Part shown: positions 61,214-64,000 of the stretch, in pieces | How positions within the stretch are numbered: the first letter of the stretch is position 1 | Layout of the letters: each line of letters starts with the position of its first letter | NCBI RefSeq assembly: GCF_943736995.1 | Contig: NZ_OX031157.1 | Location: 1,027,001-1,091,000 of the forward strand | DNA from: Sporosarcina sp. Marseille-Q4943 | Lineage (GTDB): Bacteria; Bacillota; Bacilli; Bacillales_A; Planococcaceae | DNA length: 64,000 nt | Direction: 5' to 3' | Translations under genes and position numbers: made by a program | The notes under the pieces: generated by a model | Databases searched by the model: none | Seen by the model: only the letters and a program-made list of their open reading frames with translations | Told to the model about the DNA's origin: nothing

Positions 61214-62581
61214 TTACAATGTAATCTCCAGCCAAGCAACCGATTCCACATGGCTGCTTTGCGGGAACATGTCGACCGGCTGTACTTCCTTCGTCTGGTA
61301 GCCGCCGTCCTCCAAGATCCGCAAGTCGCGTGCTAACGTTCCTGGGTTGCACGATACATACACAACGCGCTTCGGTTTGTATTCCAAAATTGTCTGCAAC
61401 AGTTTCTCGTCGCATCCTTTACGCGGGGGATCGACGACTAATACATCGAATCGTTTGCCTTCCGCGTACCATCTCGGGATGACGTTTTCCGCAGCACCTG
61501 CTTCGAAATAGGCATTTGTAATGCCGTTCAGTTCGGCATTGCGTTTGGCGTCCTCAATTGCTTGTGGAACGATTTCCACGCCGTACACTTCCTTCGCCTC
61601 TTGCGCTAGGAACAGAGAAATTGTCCCGATGCCGCAATACGCATCGATGACCATTTCGTCACCTGTCAGCTGTGCATAGTCAAGCGCTTGCTTGTAAAGC
61701 ACTTCGGTTTGCTCCGGGTTCACTTGGTAGAACGAGCGCGCCGATATTTCAAACTGGATATCGCCGATCTTGTCGATGATGAACGACTTGCCGTATAGAG
61801 GTAACGTTTCATTCCCGAAGATGACGTTCGTCTTTTCGCTGTTGACGTTCTGCATGATCGATGTCACTTCCGGCACAACCCGTTTAATGAGTTCGACTAC
61901 TGCCTCTTTTTGCGGGAACTTCTTTTTGAGCGTCACGAGAACGACCATAATTTCCCCTGTCGCCTTCCCTTTACGGACAATCAGATGCCGGAGCATGCCG
62001 CGATGGGTCTTTTCGTTGTATGCTTCGAGGCCAAGCGCATGCATTTCATGCTTCAACGTAGACATCAGTTCATCCGCCTCTTCGCTTTGGATAATGCAGA
62101 CGTCCGTGTCGACGATGTGATGGGTGCGCGACCGATAAAATCCGGATACGACTTTGCCGTCACGTTCGCTGAAGGGGATTTGAGATTTATTCCGATAGCG
62201 CCACGGGTCTTCCATCCCTTTAACTGGATGGACAGGCACGTCCGGCAACTTCGCGATGCGGTCGATGACATCGCGGACCTGTTTTTGCTTTTGGATGAGC
62301 TGTGCCTCGTACGATAAATGTTGCAGCTGGCAGCCGCCGCATTCCCAAAATACGTGGCATGGCGGTTCTACGCGGTCCTCAGAAGGCTTTGTCACATTCA
62401 ACAAGCGGGCAAACCCGTAGTTCTTCAATGTTTTCCCGACTTGCACCTCCACTTCCTCCCCAGGCAACGCTCCGGGAATGAACAATGGATATCCTTCCAC
62501 TTTCGCAACGCCTGACCCGTCATGCGTCAAATCTTCAACGTAGACAGAGAGACGATCGTTTTGATTCACAATAAAAGACAT
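61214..62581 (-). CDS. rlmCD: 23S rRNA (uracil-C5)-methyltransferase, RlmCD type
   Basis: A 455-residue RumA-family enzyme: TRAM domain ~5-60, Fe-S cysteine cluster [15 protein letters not shown] near residue 75, SAM-binding [15 protein letters not shown] near 315, VDPPRKGCD near 382 and catalytic-Cys motif [13 protein letters not shown] near 407. B. subtilis has one such enzyme (RlmCD) methylating U747 and U1939; which uracils are targeted here is inferred. ATG at 62581 with GGAGGAAAA. Confidence 0.88.
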   Translation of the reverse strand: MSFIVNQNDRLSVYVEDLTHDGSGVAKVEGYPLFIPGALPGEEVEVQVGKTLKNYGFARLLNVTKPSEDRVEPPCHVFWECGGCQLQHLSYEAQLIQKQKQVRDVIDRIAKLPDVPVHPVKGMEDPWRYRNKSQIPFSERDGKVVSGFYRSRTHHIVDTDVCIIQSEEADELMSTLKHEMHALGLEAYNEKTHRGMLRHLIVRKGKATGEIMVVLVTLKKKFPQKEAVVELIKRVVPEVTSIMQNVNSEKTNVIFGNETLPLYGKSFIIDKIGDIQFEISARSFYQVNPEQTEVLYKQALDYAQLTGDEMVIDAYCGIGTISLFLAQEAKEVYGVEIVPQAIEDAKRNAELNGITNAYFEAGAAENVIPRWYAEGKRFDVLVVDPPRKGCDEKLLQTILEYKPKRVVYVSCNPGTLARDLRILEDGGYQTKEVQPVDMFPQSSHVESVAWLEITL

Positions 62582-62637
62582 GATTTTTCCTCCAAATTTC
62601 GTATGTAACAAGTTTAGCATTTTTTTCGCGATTAAAC

Positions 62638-62664
62638 GAAAAAACAGACGCCATAAGACGTCTG
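62638..62664 (-). terminator. Terminator of the cyd operon
   Basis: CAGACG / CGTCTG with an eight-base loop, followed on the minus strand by TTTTTTCG, right after cydS. Confidence 0.85.
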
Positions 62665-62671
62665 CTATTTG

Positions 62672-62782
62672 TTAATCTTCTTTATCCGTCACCGAACCGT
62701 CCATCGGCGCGATGAGAAACGCGATGACAATTGCGGCGATCAGGACGATGAATGGAGCATAGAAAATAATGAATTCAAACAT
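62672..62782 (-). CDS. cydS: CydS-like small subunit of cytochrome bd
   Basis: A 36-residue protein, MFEFIIFYAPFIVLIAAIV at its start, one transmembrane helix and an acidic tail ending TDKED. AAGGGGGAT precedes the ATG. Position directly after cydB and the FxIFYAPF opening match CydS, the small third subunit seen in the bd oxidase structure of Geobacillus. It probably stabilises CydA. Confidence 0.8.
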   Translation of the reverse strand: MFEFIIFYAPFIVLIAAIVIAFLIAPMDGSVTDKED

Positions 62783-62796
62783 GCCAAAATCCCCCT

Positions 62797-63822
62797 TTAC
62801 GCATGGTAGTCCTCTTTTCCGCGGACATAGTTTTTATTGAACAGGAACAGTCGCATGAGCAACACGAGCGACGGTATCAAAAGGCAAAGTCCGAGAATGA
62901 AGGCGACAATGAGAGAGATTGCCATCGCCGGGTTCGTGAAACTGTCGTATATCGTCAAATGCGGATAGAGCAAGTACGGATAATGGGACGCACCGTACCC
63001 GAAAAACGCAAAGGCGAATTGGCCCATGAGATATCCGAATGCCCAACCGTAGCTGCGCCGTTTCCAGAGCAGCCAAACCGTTCCGACAAATAAAAGGAAC
63101 GATATGAGGAACATCGGCCAAAACGTTTGGATATTCGAATAATGATCGAAATTATGCCTACGAAGCTCGAAAATAATGCCGCCCGCTGTAATGATCGTCG
63201 GCAACGACCAGATGAGCGCATATTTCCGGAGCAGGTCGGTCGCTTCCTTGTCGCCGGCTTTATTCGCATACCACGTCAAGAAGACGGCCGAAATGTAAAG
63301 CGTCGCGGCAATGCTGAGGAGGACGATTGACCACGTCAACGGGCTCGTGAATAAAACCCAGTAGTCAAGCACCGGAGCTCCATCCACCATTTCGATGAAG
63401 CCGCCTTCCGATATCGTCAGGACAATCGATAACGAAGCGGGAATCAACAGGCCCGCGAGCCCGTACATGAAAGAATAGCCTTTATGGCGCCGGGCTCCGT
63501 ATGTTTCAAACGCATAATACGAACCCCGAATCGCGAGCAGGATGACGCCGATGCTGACGGGCACCAATAATGTCGTACCGTAATAAAAAGCAGTTTTTGG
63601 GAAAAACCCGATGATTCCTACGAAGAAGAAGACGAGAAATACGTTCGTCACTTCCCAGACCGGGGACAAATACCGCTGGATGACTTTTGTCAAAATTCGC
63701 TGTTTCCCCGTCAGCAAACTATATGCATTAAAAAAACCTGCACCGAAATCAATTGCTCCGACGACAATATAACCGAAGAGGAACGTCCAAAGAACCGAAA
63801 TCCCTATTATCTCCAAGTTCAT
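62797..63822 (-). CDS. cydB: Cytochrome bd quinol oxidase subunit II (YthB-like)
   Basis: A 341-residue membrane protein with about nine hydrophobic segments: FGYIVVGAIDFGAGFFNAYS near residue 16, VWEVTNVFLVFFFVG near 56 and RGSYYAFETYGARR near 97. It is the CydB-type subunit of a bd oxidase that reduces O2 with quinol. The ATG overlaps the cydA stop (ATGA), so translation is coupled. Confidence 0.88.
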   Translation of the reverse strand: MNLEIIGISVLWTFLFGYIVVGAIDFGAGFFNAYSLLTGKQRILTKVIQRYLSPVWEVTNVFLVFFFVGIIGFFPKTAFYYGTTLLVPVSIGVILLAIRGSYYAFETYGARRHKGYSFMYGLAGLLIPASLSIVLTISEGGFIEMVDGAPVLDYWVLFTSPLTWSIVLLSIAATLYISAVFLTWYANKAGDKEATDLLRKYALIWSLPTIITAGGIIFELRRHNFDHYSNIQTFWPMFLISFLLFVGTVWLLWKRRSYGWAFGYLMGQFAFAFFGYGASHYPYLLYPHLTIYDSFTNPAMAISLIVAFILGLCLLIPSLVLLMRLFLFNKNYVRGKEDYHA

Positions 63823-64000
63823 TGCACATCACCGCCCTTTTCCATATGCCGATCTTCCAGTTCACGCTCGACCGGGTTGTTGCGGAACATCCGTCGTAAG
63901 ACGACGACACTTCCGATGCCGAGGATGATGTACAACCCTGCAAACAGCATGAGCATCAGGTCGACTTGGCCGCTCGTCGTCGCTGCGTCCTCGACCCGCA
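63819..64000 (-). CDS. cydA: Cytochrome bd quinol oxidase subunit I, C-terminal end (YthA-like)
   Basis: Last 60 residues of a protein entering from the right edge: a final membrane helix QVDLMLMLFAGLYIILGIGS, then VVVLRRMFRNNPVERELEDR and a TGA that overlaps the cydB ATG. Order cydA-cydB-cydS identifies it. The haem-binding part is outside the window. Confidence 0.8.
   Translation of the reverse strand, partial: RVEDAATTSGQVDLMLMLFAGLYIILGIGSVVVLRRMFRNNPVERELEDRHMEKGGDVQ

Overview
The window looks like chromosome of a spore-forming, moderately low-GC Gram-positive bacterium of the Bacillales, probably the Planococcaceae (Sporosarcina-like). Evidence: strong GGAGG ribosome binding sites, B. 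subtilis-type operons (ykoFEDC behind a TPP riboswitch, pstSCAB-phoU with a Pho box, cydAB with a tiny cydS), a CotW/CotX-like spore coat pair, PucR-family regulators, a YueI homologue and the GC-rich 'GTTGATTTCC...' repeats common in Bacillaceae. The genus is inference; no rRNA is present.

Layout. 1-9.2 kb: a truncated VanZ-like gene, a metallophosphoesterase, an M20 amidohydrolase, the ykoFEDC thiamine-precursor transporter with its riboswitch, a Nudix hydrolase and a SEC-C protein; two unusual short-period DNA arrays (21 bp and 20 bp) lie here. 9.2-17.3 kb: a YlxY-like deacetylase homologue, a P-loop kinase, a DUF3889 protein, a metallo-beta-lactamase-fold hydrolase, a luciferase-like monooxygenase, a 21-residue Cys-rich micro-ORF, an RNase H-like protein, an EamA transporter and YueI. 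A family of ~146-bp inverted-repeat elements sits between these genes.

17.4-40.7 kb is the centrepiece: an allantoin catabolic island. Genes cover uptake (two NCS1 permeases, one NCS2 permease), allantoinase (two copies), allantoate amidohydrolase, ureidoglycine aminohydrolase, ureidoglycolate dehydrogenase (two tandem copies), the three-part oxamate carbamoyltransferase (FdrA/AllF, AllG and a detached AllH) and carbamate kinase. The set predicts allantoin > allantoate > ureidoglycine > ureidoglycolate > oxalurate > oxamate + carbamoyl phosphate > ATP + CO2 + NH3. Two PucR-type regulators are interspersed, and both NCS1 permease promoters carry the same candidate activator site at the same distance from the -10. 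No uricase or xanthine dehydrogenase gene is in the window. A decayed IS1182-type transposase and four GC-rich repeats lie inside the island.

41-56 kb: a DUF4256 protein, cotW/cotX-like genes (the latter with a long Asp-Arg repeat), oligopeptidase B, an NrnB-like DHH nuclease, a hydroxybutyrate module (GntP permease, 3-hydroxybutyrate dehydrogenase, and a sigma54-activator-like regulator lacking the GAFTGA loop), and phosphate uptake (pstS-C-A-B-phoU). A 3' fragment of a second NrnB-like gene begins exactly at the edge of one ~146-bp element. 56-64 kb: a small membrane protein, a large secreted Ig-like protein, a subtilisin with a frameshifted C-terminal Fn3 domain, an RlmCD-type rRNA methyltransferase and the cytochrome bd operon (cydA partial, cydB, cydS). 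Most genes are on the minus strand.
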